A stretch of 64,000 nt of DNA. Origin: Winogradskyella sp. PG-2. Lineage in GTDB: Bacteria > Bacteroidota > Bacteroidia > Flavobacteriales > Flavobacteriaceae. The stretch covers positions 2,912,001 through 2,976,000 of the forward strand of contig NZ_AP014583.1 in the NCBI RefSeq assembly GCF_000828715.1. The letters run 5' to 3'. The notes under the pieces were generated by a model. It ran no database searches and was not told the origin of the DNA. It saw only the letters and a list, made by a program, of their open reading frames with translations. Below, piece after piece: positions 15,618 to 24,309 of the stretch (positions are counted from its first letter, which is position 1; each line of letters starts with the position of its first letter). The position numbers were made by a program, and so were the translations under genes.

Positions 15618-17091
15618 TATCTAATATCTTAAAATATGCTTCTGCATTAGCAAAATGCTTCTCCTGTTTTTCTTTATTCATTTTATCAAATGTTCTTATA
15701 AGCATTCCTAATCGAGGATTACTTAAAAAGAAATCGCGATGCTTATCCATAAATGTCCAGAATAACCCATCCCAAGTTGGTTGCCAATCTCCCTTAGAAT
15801 AATTACTCATTTTCATAATGTAATTACTACTGCTGATATACGGTTTTGTTGACATTAAACCACCATCTGCATATAAACTCATGCCATAGACATTAGGTAC
15901 CATAACCCAATCGTAAGCATCTATAAATAATTCCATAAACCATTTATATACATCGTCCGGATCAAACTCGCATAACACCATAAAGTTTCCTAAAATCATT
16001 AACCGTTCAATGTGGTGTGCGTAACCAGTTTTTAAAACTTTTTTAATGACATCGTCAATAGGCTTTACACCTGTAGAACCATCATAAAATGATTTCGGAA
16101 TCTTTCTACTAAATTTCCAAAAGTTTCTGTTGCGTTCTTCTGTACCCTTCACTTCGTAAACACCTCTGATAAATTCTCTCCAACCCAAAATTTGGCGCAC
16201 AAATCCTTCAGTAGAATTTAATGGAATATCATTTGTTTTGGCATAAGCAATAGCAGTGTCGATTACATATTTTGGTTCTAACAGACCGACATTGATCAAA
16301 GGTGATAATAGACTATGGTTTAAAAAGTGTTCTTCCTTTACGATAGCATCTTCATAGACTCCAAACTCATGAAACCTGATTTCTAAAAATTGTTGAAACC
16401 AATTTTCAGCAGTTTTATAATCTATGGGATAGATTGAAAAACCTGTGAGTTGACCATTATGTTCACCAAAGTTAGAATTGACATAGTTTTCCGCCTCCTG
16501 GTGAAATTTAGTCTTATCAGGAAACTGAATTCTTGGAGGCATTTTATCTTTTGGATATTTCTTTCGGTTATCTGAGTCATATGTTAGTTTACCACCTTCT
16601 GGCTCACCGTTAACCATTAAAATATCTCGCTCTTTTCGTTGCTGTTTGTAAAAAGACGTTTGAAAGAATTTCTTTTTCGTTGGTTTAAAAAATGAGATTA
16701 ATTCTTCTTTAGAATTTATAAAAAGTGGATTTTTATACCATTCTATTTCGATATCCTTTGTTACCAAATTGATATGTTTTTGTAGCCAATTGTCAGTAGG
16801 ATCAATGATATGAAGTTTTTGAATACCATCTTCAATTAGCTTTGGAATCAAATGTCTAACATCGGACTTTTTTGATGTGGCTTCAATGTAATTCACTTTT
16901 TTCCCTGTGCCTTCTAAATAATTTCCATATGCTTTCATGGATCCTCTATGAAACGCAATTTTTTGCTTATGAAACTTATAATGTTTAAAGAATAAAAATT
17001 CTTCAACTAAATAAATAGTATCAATTTGGTTTAAAACTTCAGTTGTTTTAAATAATTGATTTGGAAATATTAGTGTACTTTCTTTTAACAT
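15610..17091 (-). CDS. CryPro/FeS-BCP-type photolyase homologue without Fe-S ligands
   Basis: A 493-residue protein of the bacterial (6-4) photolyase group (FeS-BCP/CryPro), with the N-terminal ILIFPNQLF-like start, EGFVRQILGWREFIRG, GYAHHIERLMILGNF (356-370) and VPNVYGMSLYADGGLMSTKPY (398-418). Members of this group normally hold a [4Fe-4S] cluster with four cysteines: one in an MNC segment before GYAHH, two in a DYCxxC segment, and one before the PF-LYW motif. Here these places read VKPID (342-346), SNYSKGD (429-435) and WQPTWDGLFW (436-445). The only cysteine of the whole protein is Cys374, elsewhere. The cluster must be absent. Likely still FAD-binding; repair activity is open. Operon 2, between a membrane protein and the atypical photolyase. 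Confidence 0.9.
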   Translation of the reverse strand: MLKESTLIFPNQLFKTTEVLNQIDTIYLVEEFLFFKHYKFHKQKIAFHRGSMKAYGNYLEGTGKKVNYIEATSKKSDVRHLIPKLIEDGIQKLHIIDPTDNWLQKHINLVTKDIEIEWYKNPLFINSKEELISFFKPTKKKFFQTSFYKQQRKERDILMVNGEPEGGKLTYDSDNRKKYPKDKMPPRIQFPDKTKFHQEAENYVNSNFGEHNGQLTGFSIYPIDYKTAENWFQQFLEIRFHEFGVYEDAIVKEEHFLNHSLLSPLINVGLLEPKYVIDTAIAYAKTNDIPLNSTEGFVRQILGWREFIRGVYEVKGTEERNRNFWKFSRKIPKSFYDGSTGVKPIDDVIKKVLKTGYAHHIERLMILGNFMVLCEFDPDDVYKWFMELFIDAYDWVMVPNVYGMSLYADGGLMSTKPYISSSNYIMKMSNYSKGDWQPTWDGLFWTFMDKHRDFFLSNPRLGMLIRTFDKMNKEKQEKHFANAEAYFKILDND

Positions 17092-17111
17092 GTTTATTCC
17101 TTTGTACTTAT

Positions 17112-17999
17112 TTATGTATGATCGGTCAAAGTGCTTTTTTCAAACTTATTATGAATTAGTATAATAGCTAATCCGAATAAAACTGCTGATATTATTAATA
17201 CGGTACTGACCAATCCATTTACTCCAAATGACATTCTGATTAAGATGGTTGATACTACAAAACCCGAGTTTCTAATTATTTTGTGAAACTTATCGGTGTA
17301 AAAGAAGGAAATCAAAAGTAAAACAACATCAACTAAAATTAGTACTGTAAAGAATTCGTCGAAAAATAGATTATTGATGGTTTCAAAATCAGGTATTGTA
17401 TTCGAAGCTAAGGAAATATTTGACATCCAGCTAAATAATGTTATTAAAGCCATTATTAGAAATATTGGAACTAGAGCAACGGCTATTATTTTTTTTCTAT
17501 TAATGAATCGTTCAATTTTAGTTTCTTTATTTTTTGGTTTCTTCACTTTTATCATCCCTTGTTTTTGAAATTGAAAAATCAAGTAAAATAAAATTATTGA
17601 TGCAAGAATATCATATGTGAATTGTAAATCTCCTTTTACTTCAAACCAATTTGACGTGAGTTCAAGACCAGATAAATCTTTGAATAATTTTCTAATAATT
17701 ATAAGTGTTATAATTTCATACTGTTTAGTTATGTAGGTTGTAAACGATTTTGGTAAATAATAGATTAACAAATAAACCTCATAAATAAGGATAAATGAAA
17801 ATGGTGTATAAATTGATGATATCGAGTTATTAAATAGCTCTGATTCTAAATGAATATTTATAATATTAATCTTAGATAAATAGATTAGAGTCAAATGAAC
17901 GAATAACCCAATTAGAGCTATATATAAGATTATTTTCTCAATCTTCTTTTTGCTAATTTCAGAGAAAAAAATAGCATAGATTTTATTTAAAATTATCAT
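17112..17999 (-). CDS. Uncharacterised multi-pass membrane protein in photolyase operon
   Basis: Not recognised. The 295 residues contain about seven to eight hydrophobic segments (for example IILYIALIGLFVHLTLIYL, IYTPFSFILIYEVYLLIYYL, ILASIILFYLIFQF, IIAVALVPIFLIMALITLF, FTVLILVDVVLLLISFF, and a long C-terminal pair), with a basic loop IKVKKPKNKETKIERFINRKK in the middle. No signal motif, heme or metal ligand pattern stands out. It sits between CRY-DASH (61-base gap) and the CryPro homologue (20-base gap) in operon 2. It could anchor or signal for one of the flavoproteins, but this is only suggested by position. Confidence 0.75.
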   Translation of the reverse strand: MIILNKIYAIFFSEISKKKIEKIILYIALIGLFVHLTLIYLSKINIINIHLESELFNNSISSIYTPFSFILIYEVYLLIYYLPKSFTTYITKQYEIITLIIIRKLFKDLSGLELTSNWFEVKGDLQFTYDILASIILFYLIFQFQKQGMIKVKKPKNKETKIERFINRKKIIAVALVPIFLIMALITLFSWMSNISLASNTIPDFETINNLFFDEFFTVLILVDVVLLLISFFYTDKFHKIIRNSGFVVSTILIRMSFGVNGLVSTVLIISAVLFGLAIILIHNKFEKSTLTDHT

Positions 18000-18060
18000 T
18001 ATTTATATGTTCTTAAAATTTAAATTATTCTTAATGCTGCTATAAAATATTATCATGCAT

Positions 18061-19368
18061 TTAAAACAAACTTTGTTGTAACCAAAGGTTCCTGAACTTA
18101 CCAGTAGTATCGTAACGTTCTGCTTGCAATTGCACATTAAACTTTCTATCTCTAGGATCGTTGCCAACTCCAGCGACATACATCCAATTACCATAGTTAC
18201 TATGGACATCATAATCGATTAGCATAGACTCAAAATAGGCTGCGCCAATTCGCCAATCTAGTTGTAGTTCTTTTGCGAAATAGGAAGCTACATTTTGTCT
18301 TCCTCTATTGCTCATCCAACCTGTTTGTTTTAATTCTATCATGTTAGCATTAACAAAGTCAGATTCTGTCTCTCCTTTAATCCATTTGTCGATTTGAGTT
18401 TTAGCGGTACTCCAATTATAGTCTTTACCTAATATACCTTCAAGTTTAAATATTTGGCTGCCATATTTCATAGAGACATACTTAAAGTAGTCTCTCCATA
18501 TTAATTCGAATATAAGCCAGTAGGTCGATTGGTTTTTATAATGCTCCGTTTCAAATTGTTTTACTTTCCAATAAATGGTTCTTGCAGATATAGATCCATT
18601 TGCTAACCAAGATGAAAACTTAGAACTATAGTCTTTACCTACTAATCCATTTCTGGTTTTTTTATAAAAGCCTAGTTTTTTAGTTTCAAAAAAGTAATCG
18701 TTTAATCTATTTAAAGCTTCAGTTTCTCCACCTTTAAATGGGAATGCAGATTGCGGATGTGTTTTAAAATCTTCAAATCCTAAATCTTGAAGTGTTGGTA
18801 TTACAGTTTTATTTTCAATTCGATTTTCTTTCGAACGTTTTTCAAAACTTACGGCTTCTCTTATAAAAACATACTTTTCTAACTTTTTCCTGAAGACTGT
18901 GAATACTTGTGGTAATTTTTCAATTTCAAAACTTATATCTTCAGGATGAAATAAGAATTGATTGTATTCTTTGTGAAAAGTTATGTTTTCTAGCTTAGAT
19001 TTTACAGCGTTTTCTGTAGCCATTTCATCCTTTGTCCAATCGTTCTGAATATAGATATCAGCAACATTATAATCTGTACAAACTTTTGGAATGACCCTTT
19101 CTGGTAGGTCATAATAGATTAATAAATCAATATTTAATTCAGCTAATTGCTGTTTTAAATCATTTATAGTTTCAATAAGAAAATTTGCTCTATACTTTTC
19201 TGTTATTTTAAAGCCACGTTTATTAATGGTAAAATATTTTGGGTCGAAACAATAAATACCTATAACACTATTTTTAGCTTTACAAGCTGATGCTAAAACA
19301 GCATTATCGATGGTTCGTAAATCGTTTCTAAACCAAACTAAATTTGTGTGTTCTTGTTTTTTCTGCAT
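18061..19368 (-). CDS. Cryptochrome DASH
   Basis: Blue-light flavoprotein of the CRY-DASH family, which repairs pyrimidine dimers in single-stranded or looped DNA and may also signal. The 435 residues have the antenna domain ([13 protein letters not shown] at 10-22) and a complete FAD domain with the DASH signatures [23 protein letters not shown] and [16 protein letters not shown] (Asn391 and Trp395 match the flavin N5 Asn and proximal Trp), followed by [10 protein letters not shown]. The start at 19368 lies 31 bases inside the DUF2256 gene in another frame. The pair DUF2256 plus CRY-DASH is common in bacteria and marine groups. Operon 2. Confidence 0.95.
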   Translation of the reverse strand: MQKKQEHTNLVWFRNDLRTIDNAVLASACKAKNSVIGIYCFDPKYFTINKRGFKITEKYRANFLIETINDLKQQLAELNIDLLIYYDLPERVIPKVCTDYNVADIYIQNDWTKDEMATENAVKSKLENITFHKEYNQFLFHPEDISFEIEKLPQVFTVFRKKLEKYVFIREAVSFEKRSKENRIENKTVIPTLQDLGFEDFKTHPQSAFPFKGGETEALNRLNDYFFETKKLGFYKKTRNGLVGKDYSSKFSSWLANGSISARTIYWKVKQFETEHYKNQSTYWLIFELIWRDYFKYVSMKYGSQIFKLEGILGKDYNWSTAKTQIDKWIKGETESDFVNANMIELKQTGWMSNRGRQNVASYFAKELQLDWRIGAAYFESMLIDYDVHSNYGNWMYVAGVGNDPRDRKFNVQLQAERYDTTGKFRNLWLQQSLF

Positions 19369-19487
19369 TTATCACTACAATATTTTACGTTGTCCCAATC
19401 TTTCTGCCATTTTTTTCTCCATGTAAATGGTCTATCACAAACGAGACATATTTTTTGAGGTAGATGTTGTTTTTTAGCACCTCTCAT
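19338..19487 (-). CDS. DUF2256 domain-containing zinc-ribbon-like small protein
   Basis: A 49-residue protein of family DUF2256, found by translating the gap between the SDR and CRY-DASH. It has the whole signature: [15 protein letters not shown], then [13 protein letters not shown], with four cysteines in two CxxC-like pairs that probably bind zinc. Its start overlaps the upstream SDR stop by four bases (ATGA), and its last 31 bases overlap the cryptochrome start in another frame, so the three genes are translationally coupled. DUF2256 is known for genetic association with cryptochromes/photolyases; the molecular role is unknown. Confidence 0.88.
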   Translation of the reverse strand: MRGAKKQHLPQKICLVCDRPFTWRKKWQKDWDNVKYCSDKCRKNKNTQI

Positions 19488-20911
19488 GTATTTTTTTCTA
19501 CTAAAGCGTTTATCATACCATTAAAAACAAAAGCATGAAATGGTAAAACGGAATACCAATACAAGCGTCCCCAAACCCCTTTTGGCCTAAAAACGGCGCG
19601 TTGGTATAGTTTGTCTTTAACTATTTTAAACTCTAACCAAGCTTCGCCAGGAAGTTTCATTTCTGCAAACAGTAATAATCTTTTTTCTTTTTTGTCAGCT
19701 AATAGTACACGCCAAAAATCTAAAGGATCTCCAGCTTCTAAATAGGTGTCATGAGTTCTTCCTCTCCTCAAGCCTACGCCTCCAAATAATTTATCCATAT
19801 ATCCACGAAGTTTCCATAGTCTGTTAAAACTATACCAGCCATTACGTCCGCCAATACTCCAAATTTTATCTATGGTAAAATTTTCATCTTGAATAATGCG
19901 ATGTCTTACATCTTTAAAACAACCATATTGTGGTAGCTCTATATGCTTAGATAATTGGTCCTTAAAAACACCACTACTTACGGCATCTTTCCAACTAGAA
20001 ATCACAGCATTCTGCTGAATTTTTTGAAATGCTAAATTCACTGCAGTTTTGTAAGTCATTGGTTCAATATCAATATGCGTATTGATATCACTGGGTTTGC
20101 CTATAACTTCAACTTTCATGCTGTCTACTAGAGCCTGTGCTAATTGAAAGGATGTAGATGTTACAAAGTATAACCAGAAGGATGAAAGTTTTGGTGATAA
20201 AACAGGAAGTGTATAAATGTAGCGTTTCAAACCACGAACTTCACCAAATTGCAAGAGCATCTCTTTATAAGTTAATATCTCTGGTCCAAAAATATCGTAA
20301 GCATTATTGTATAATTCTGTTTTTTCAAGTGCACCAGATAAATAGGTGAGAACGTCTCTAATACCAAGCGGTTGTGTTTTAGTATTCAACCATTTAGGTG
20401 TTACCATTATTGGTAGCTTTTCTACAATATCTCTAATTATTTCAAAAGAAGCACTACCACTTCCTACAATGATGCCTGCTCTAAATGTTGTAAGCGCATA
20501 GGCATCAGATTTTAATGTATGCTCTACTTGAAGTCTTGATTTTAAGTGTTTCGATAGAGAGTCATCGTTTACAATTCCACTTAAATAAATAACTTGTTTA
20601 CATTCTGTTTTTGATACTAAAGTTTTAAAATTTGCAGAACATTCTTTTTCTAAAGTTTCAAAATCATTATCAGATGTTGTTGACATCGAATGAATTAGGT
20701 AATACGCAGCATTAATATTTTTAGGAATTTGAGCAGTTTCTGGCTCTAAGAAATCTACTTTGATAAAAGTACAATTGGGATGTTCTTCGATTTCATCCGG
20801 AATACGGTTCATATCTCGAACGCAACAAACCAATTCGTGGTCATCTTCTATCAATTGAAGCGCTAGTCGTTTAGCAATATAGCCAGTTGTGCCTGTTATA
20901 AGAATTCGCAT
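19484..20911 (-). CDS. SDR family protein with C-terminal DUF2867 domain
   Basis: A 475-residue two-domain protein. Residues 1 to about 300 form an atypical (extended) SDR Rossmann domain beginning [18 protein letters not shown], with an NmrA-like layout ([25 protein letters not shown]). The last ~150 residues match DUF2867 ([65 protein letters not shown]). Such fusions are often encoded near photolyases and carotenoid genes; the substrate is unknown. It begins at the stop of the flavin reductase gene (one shared base) and ends overlapping DUF2256 by four bases. Operon 2. Confidence 0.88.
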   Translation of the reverse strand: MRILITGTTGYIAKRLALQLIEDDHELVCCVRDMNRIPDEIEEHPNCTFIKVDFLEPETAQIPKNINAAYYLIHSMSTTSDNDFETLEKECSANFKTLVSKTECKQVIYLSGIVNDDSLSKHLKSRLQVEHTLKSDAYALTTFRAGIIVGSGSASFEIIRDIVEKLPIMVTPKWLNTKTQPLGIRDVLTYLSGALEKTELYNNAYDIFGPEILTYKEMLLQFGEVRGLKRYIYTLPVLSPKLSSFWLYFVTSTSFQLAQALVDSMKVEVIGKPSDINTHIDIEPMTYKTAVNLAFQKIQQNAVISSWKDAVSSGVFKDQLSKHIELPQYGCFKDVRHRIIQDENFTIDKIWSIGGRNGWYSFNRLWKLRGYMDKLFGGVGLRRGRTHDTYLEAGDPLDFWRVLLADKKEKRLLLFAEMKLPGEAWLEFKIVKDKLYQRAVFRPKGVWGRLYWYSVLPFHAFVFNGMINALVEKNT

Positions 20912-21549
20912 TAGTCATTGGTTTTTGCAAATTCTGGTTTAGGTCTTTGATAGGCTTGACGCATTTTTAAATTAGGAATAGAATAACCATCTAAACCATT
21001 GATGGTTGCTACTTTTCCTTTTGATAAATCGATAAAACCATCTTTATCTAAGAGTGCATCGGGAACATATAATTTCTCAATCTTGCCAATAACCAAGATC
21101 GTATTATTTGCTTTGATCGGATATTCTTCAACAAAACGCATCGCCATTTGTATAGGAGAACCTTTTACAAATGGAGCATGAAAATCAGATTTGTAATCTT
21201 CTTCTAAATTTGTGACATCGAACTCAGAAATAGTTTCATCGTATTTAGCAGATGTATGATGTGCATCTTCTAAAATATCCTCGTAAATATGGTTGATCGT
21301 ATATACACCAGTTGTTTTAAGATTGTAATATGTATTTCGCATTACTGTCGTAGGGCGCAGAAAGAAACCTAGTAATGCTGGATTAGAACCTAAGTGTGTT
21401 ACAGAGCTAAATACTGCAACATTTGTTACATTATCTTCGCTTTTGGTACCAATAAGATTTGCAGATTTGTAACCAGAACAACTATTCATAAGATTAATTC
21501 TGTATAAATGATGCATTTGGTCAATATCATCTCGACTAAATTCTACCAT
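20911..21549 (-). CDS. Flavin reductase family (FMN-binding split-barrel) protein
   Basis: A 212-residue flavin-reductase-like protein with the FMN-binding split-barrel pattern: NSCSGYKSANLIGT, NVAVFSSVTHLGSNPALLGFFLRP and TTGVYTINHI. These proteins bind FMN and reduce flavin with NAD(P)H, or act as FMN-dependent oxidoreductases. In this operon, with three FAD-dependent photolyase homologues downstream, supplying reduced flavin is a tempting role but is inferred only from context. Its start directly abuts the ABC1 kinase stop and its stop shares one base with the SDR start, so translation is coupled on both sides. Confidence 0.88.
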   Translation of the reverse strand: MVEFSRDDIDQMHHLYRINLMNSCSGYKSANLIGTKSEDNVTNVAVFSSVTHLGSNPALLGFFLRPTTVMRNTYYNLKTTGVYTINHIYEDILEDAHHTSAKYDETISEFDVTNLEEDYKSDFHAPFVKGSPIQMAMRFVEEYPIKANNTILVIGKIEKLYVPDALLDKDGFIDLSKGKVATINGLDGYSIPNLKMRQAYQRPKPEFAKTND

Positions 21550-22860
21550 TTATAAATTGATGTAATTATTGATTTTTATGTGCTGTGCTTTTAAATCGAA
21601 CATCAAATTATAAAGTCCAAAGAAGGTTCTGTTGATGTAAATGAAATGTGTTGATCCGCGATTACCATTCATGTTACGCAGTTCAGTACTTTTTGAATAT
21701 TTTTGTCCCATTTCAGTAATCTGATTAAAAAATTCTGGATTTGAAAAATCAAATTCTTCAGAGTGAAAAGGCTTCGTGAAAATACGAAGTAATTCATGAA
21801 ACATAGCACTAAAGAATTCAATTTCTTCTGTAGAATCATCTTTTCTCAATATTTCTAGCTCAAACATTTTTTCAGCAAAAGCATCAGGATTATTTATGCA
21901 ATCTTTATCAGCTAATTCAAAATATGGTGTATAGAAGTCTTCAGGAATAGTCTTCATACAACCAAAATCTAATGCAATTAAGTCATCTTCTTTTGAAACT
22001 AAAAAGTTTCCAGGATGCGGATCTGCATGTACTTTCTTTAATTTATGGATTTGAAACATATAAAAATTCCATAAGGCTTGTCCTAATTGATTCGATTTTT
22101 CTCGATCGTCATTATGAGCTACAAATTCAGAAAGATGTTCGCCTTTCATGTAATCCATAGCTATTATACGCTCAGAAGAATATTCCTCGTAATAATTTGG
22201 GAACTTTAAATTAGGGATATGTTTACAAGCCTCAACTACTGCTTTACTTTGTTCTATTTCTAAGATATAATTAGTCTCTTCGGTAAGCTTATTTTCAACT
22301 TCTTTAAAATACTTATCGGAATCTTTCCCTTTAATGTTAAACATCTTTATGGCGATTGGTTTTACCAATGCTAAGTCTGATGCAATACTTTCCGCAACTC
22401 CAGGATATTGGATTTTCACAGCAAATTTTTTCCCATCCTTCTCTGCAATATGGACTTGTCCTATACTAGCAGCATTAACTGAAGTTGCGTTGAAAGTATC
22501 AAAAAGGTCTTCGGGATGTTGCCCGAAATATTTTTTAAATGTTTTTATGACTAATGGCGGCGAAAGTGGTGGAACAGAAAATTGAGACAAAGAAAATTTT
22601 TCCACATAAGCTTGTGGTAAAATACTTTTCTCCATACTCAGCATCTGTGCTACCTTAAGCGCACTGCCTTTTAATTTTTTGAGGCTATCATAAATATCCT
22701 CTGCATTATTTTGATTGAGACGTTCCTTGGCATCTTCTTTAGAATTTACCATCTTATCTCCATAATATTTTATATAATTAACACCAACCTTAGCTCCTGT
22801 AGATACTAATTTAGAGGCTCGAGAAATTTTAGAAATGGGTATACTGTCTATGGTCTTCAT
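21550..22860 (-). CDS. ABC1/UbiB (AarF) family atypical kinase
   Basis: A 436-residue ABC1/ADCK/UbiB protein-kinase-like protein. Family motifs are all visible: the KxGQ-like segment LKGSALKVAQMLSMEKS, AASIGQVH (the Ala-rich nucleotide loop), VKIQYPGV, HADPHPGNFLV (catalytic loop) and ALDFGCMK (metal-binding DFG). Such proteins bind ATP and act on isoprenoid lipid or quinone metabolism; plastid members respond to light stress. The ATG shares one base with the stop of the TetR-like gene (TAATG), showing tight coupling. The role here is uncertain, but quinone or carotenoid handling under light stress fits the operon. Confidence 0.92.
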   Translation of the reverse strand: MKTIDSIPISKISRASKLVSTGAKVGVNYIKYYGDKMVNSKEDAKERLNQNNAEDIYDSLKKLKGSALKVAQMLSMEKSILPQAYVEKFSLSQFSVPPLSPPLVIKTFKKYFGQHPEDLFDTFNATSVNAASIGQVHIAEKDGKKFAVKIQYPGVAESIASDLALVKPIAIKMFNIKGKDSDKYFKEVENKLTEETNYILEIEQSKAVVEACKHIPNLKFPNYYEEYSSERIIAMDYMKGEHLSEFVAHNDDREKSNQLGQALWNFYMFQIHKLKKVHADPHPGNFLVSKEDDLIALDFGCMKTIPEDFYTPYFELADKDCINNPDAFAEKMFELEILRKDDSTEEIEFFSAMFHELLRIFTKPFHSEEFDFSNPEFFNQITEMGQKYSKSTELRNMNGNRGSTHFIYINRTFFGLYNLMFDLKAQHIKINNYINL

Positions 22861-23522
22861 TAATAATTCATTTGCATTTTTTCCTTGTATAAAAACTTTC
22901 CAAGGTCAATAATACTTTTAAGTGGTGTTGTATCAATTAAATCGAAACTTGCTCTGACCGATTTCTCTATAAATAAATCAGTTTTTTCAAAAGAAGGCGA
23001 GGTATCATCCATCCAGAACTTCATCGTAATTAATAACTGAAGCCAGGCAGACTCTTTTAAACTTCTTTTTTGTATCCTAGAAATCTGCTCTTGCTTAAGA
23101 TCAATAGTCTTTATATTTAGGTGCTCTATGTAATTGGTATAACGTTGTTTAAGATGCACTAGAGTTTTCAAGGATTTCATCGATGATTTACTATGGTTTC
23201 CTAATGCGTAATTGACATAGCTTCTATTAGCTGTTAGAATTTCAAAAAATGTATAATAAAAACTAAGCAGTTTATTTTTGGAGTCAAATGTTAAATAGTC
23301 TTTACTCTTTTCGAGAACAGCGTGAGCATTGTCAAAAAATATCTTAAAAATGGATTGTTCTAGAACATCAAAAGATGTAAAGAATTCATAGAATTTTTGT
23401 TCTTCGATATTGTTGTCTTTTGCAAACGCATATACCGTTTTAGGGTATTCATTATGAATTAATACATAATCCATGTAAAACCCTATGATGTCTTCCTGTG
23501 ATAATGATTTCTTTTTAGCCAT
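22860..23522 (-). CDS. TetR-like transcriptional regulator
   Basis: A 220-residue helical protein. The first ~50 residues follow the TetR helix-turn-helix layout (EDIIGFYMDYVLIHNEYPKTVYAFAKDNNIEEQKFYEFFTSFDVLEQ by position: helix 1, then the recognition-helix KFYEFF, in place of the usual YxHF). The rest is an all-helical ligand/dimer domain. I placed the start at the ATG at 23522 (MAKKKSLSQED); an in-frame upstream ATG would put the promoter inside the coding region. It is the first gene of operon 2, with the 28-bp palindrome 40 bases upstream, so it is the best candidate to bind that palindrome and regulate itself and both photolyase operons. Confidence 0.82.
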   Translation of the reverse strand: MAKKKSLSQEDIIGFYMDYVLIHNEYPKTVYAFAKDNNIEEQKFYEFFTSFDVLEQSIFKIFFDNAHAVLEKSKDYLTFDSKNKLLSFYYTFFEILTANRSYVNYALGNHSKSSMKSLKTLVHLKQRYTNYIEHLNIKTIDLKQEQISRIQKRSLKESAWLQLLITMKFWMDDTSPSFEKTDLFIEKSVRASFDLIDTTPLKSIIDLGKFLYKEKMQMNY

Positions 23523-23547
23523 TGTATCGTAATTTTTAATTACAATG

Positions 23548-23555
23548 TAAAGATA
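23548..23555 (-). promoter_or_regulatory. -7 element of photolyase operon 2
   Basis: Minus-strand TATCTTTA, one mismatch from TAnnTTTG, six bases downstream of operator copy B and 25 bases before the ATG at 23522. As at copy A, no TTTG stands at the normal -33 distance. The identical spacing of operator and -7 element at both promoters supports a shared mode of control. Confidence 0.6.
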
Positions 23556-23561
23556 TAAAAT

Positions 23562-23589
23562 GTTTAACGATATGATTATAACGTTAAAC
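23562..23589 (-). promoter_or_regulatory. 28-bp palindromic operator, copy B
   Basis: GTTTAAC-N14-GTTAAAC, the same inverted repeat, spacing and flanks as copy A at 14048-14075 (AAAAT before, AAAAT-TTAACA after). The spacer sequence is different. It precedes the TetR-like gene of operon 2. I found no third complete copy in the window, only single half-sites. Confidence 0.75.
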
Positions 23590-23639
23590 AAAATTTAACA
23601 AGAATATATGAATGCGGAATTAAGTATTGAGAATTTTAA

Positions 23640-24308
23640 TTAACAATCAGTATCACAACATTGATCATCTTTTACCAATTTACAGCTTAGAACTGCAAGT
23701 AAAGCACCGATAAAAGGGGCTGTAAGATATAACCATAAATGTTGAAGGTTACCAGAAATAATTGCCGGAGCTAATGATCTGGCTGGATTCATTGACGCTT
23801 TAGTCATAGGTCCTGCAAACATAGCCTCTAACAGAATAACTGCACCAACAGCAATTGCTGCCATAGTGCCTATTTCTTTACTTCCTGTAGAGACATTGAT
23901 AATGACTACCATTAAAAAGAAGGTTAGTATTAGTTCAAAAATAAAAGCTTTATAAGGGTCGAAACCTTCTGCTGGATAGGTGTGTCCAAAACTTTGACTC
24001 TCAGGAAATAAAACCCAAAGGATTGCTATGGCTAAAAATGCGCCAGCAGTTTGAAATAAAATATATTTGGGAACATCTTTCCAGTTAAATTTTTTGGCAA
24101 AAGCAAATGCGACTGTCACAGCAGGATTAAAATGTGCACCAGAAATTTCACCAAACGCATAAATCATTGCCATTACTATTAATCCCCAAGTTATAGCAAC
24201 ACCAACATGTGTAATACTTCCATTTGTAATTTCATTTACTGTCATAGCACCACAGCCACAAAAAACCATGGCGAATGTACCAACAAGTTCTCCTATCTCT
24301 CTTTTCAT
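23640..24308 (-). CDS. Aquaporin/aquaglyceroporin (AqpS-like, arsenic operon)
   Basis: A 222-residue major intrinsic protein with six hydrophobic helices and the two pore motifs NPA at 61-63 (GAHFNPAVTV) and 174-176 (ASMNPARSLA). In Sinorhizobium, an aquaglyceroporin (AqpS) in an arsR-arsC operon lets arsenite leave the cell after arsenate reduction; the same arrangement is seen here, one base after the ArsC-like gene. The protein ends in KDDQCCDTDC, a cysteine-rich cytosolic tail that is not a normal aquaporin feature and could bind arsenite. No ArsB/Acr3 pump is encoded in this operon. Confidence 0.9.
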   Translation of the reverse strand: MKREIGELVGTFAMVFCGCGAMTVNEITNGSITHVGVAITWGLIVMAMIYAFGEISGAHFNPAVTVAFAFAKKFNWKDVPKYILFQTAGAFLAIAILWVLFPESQSFGHTYPAEGFDPYKAFIFELILTFFLMVVIINVSTGSKEIGTMAAIAVGAVILLEAMFAGPMTKASMNPARSLAPAIISGNLQHLWLYLTAPFIGALLAVLSCKLVKDDQCCDTDC

Positions 24309-24309
24309 G

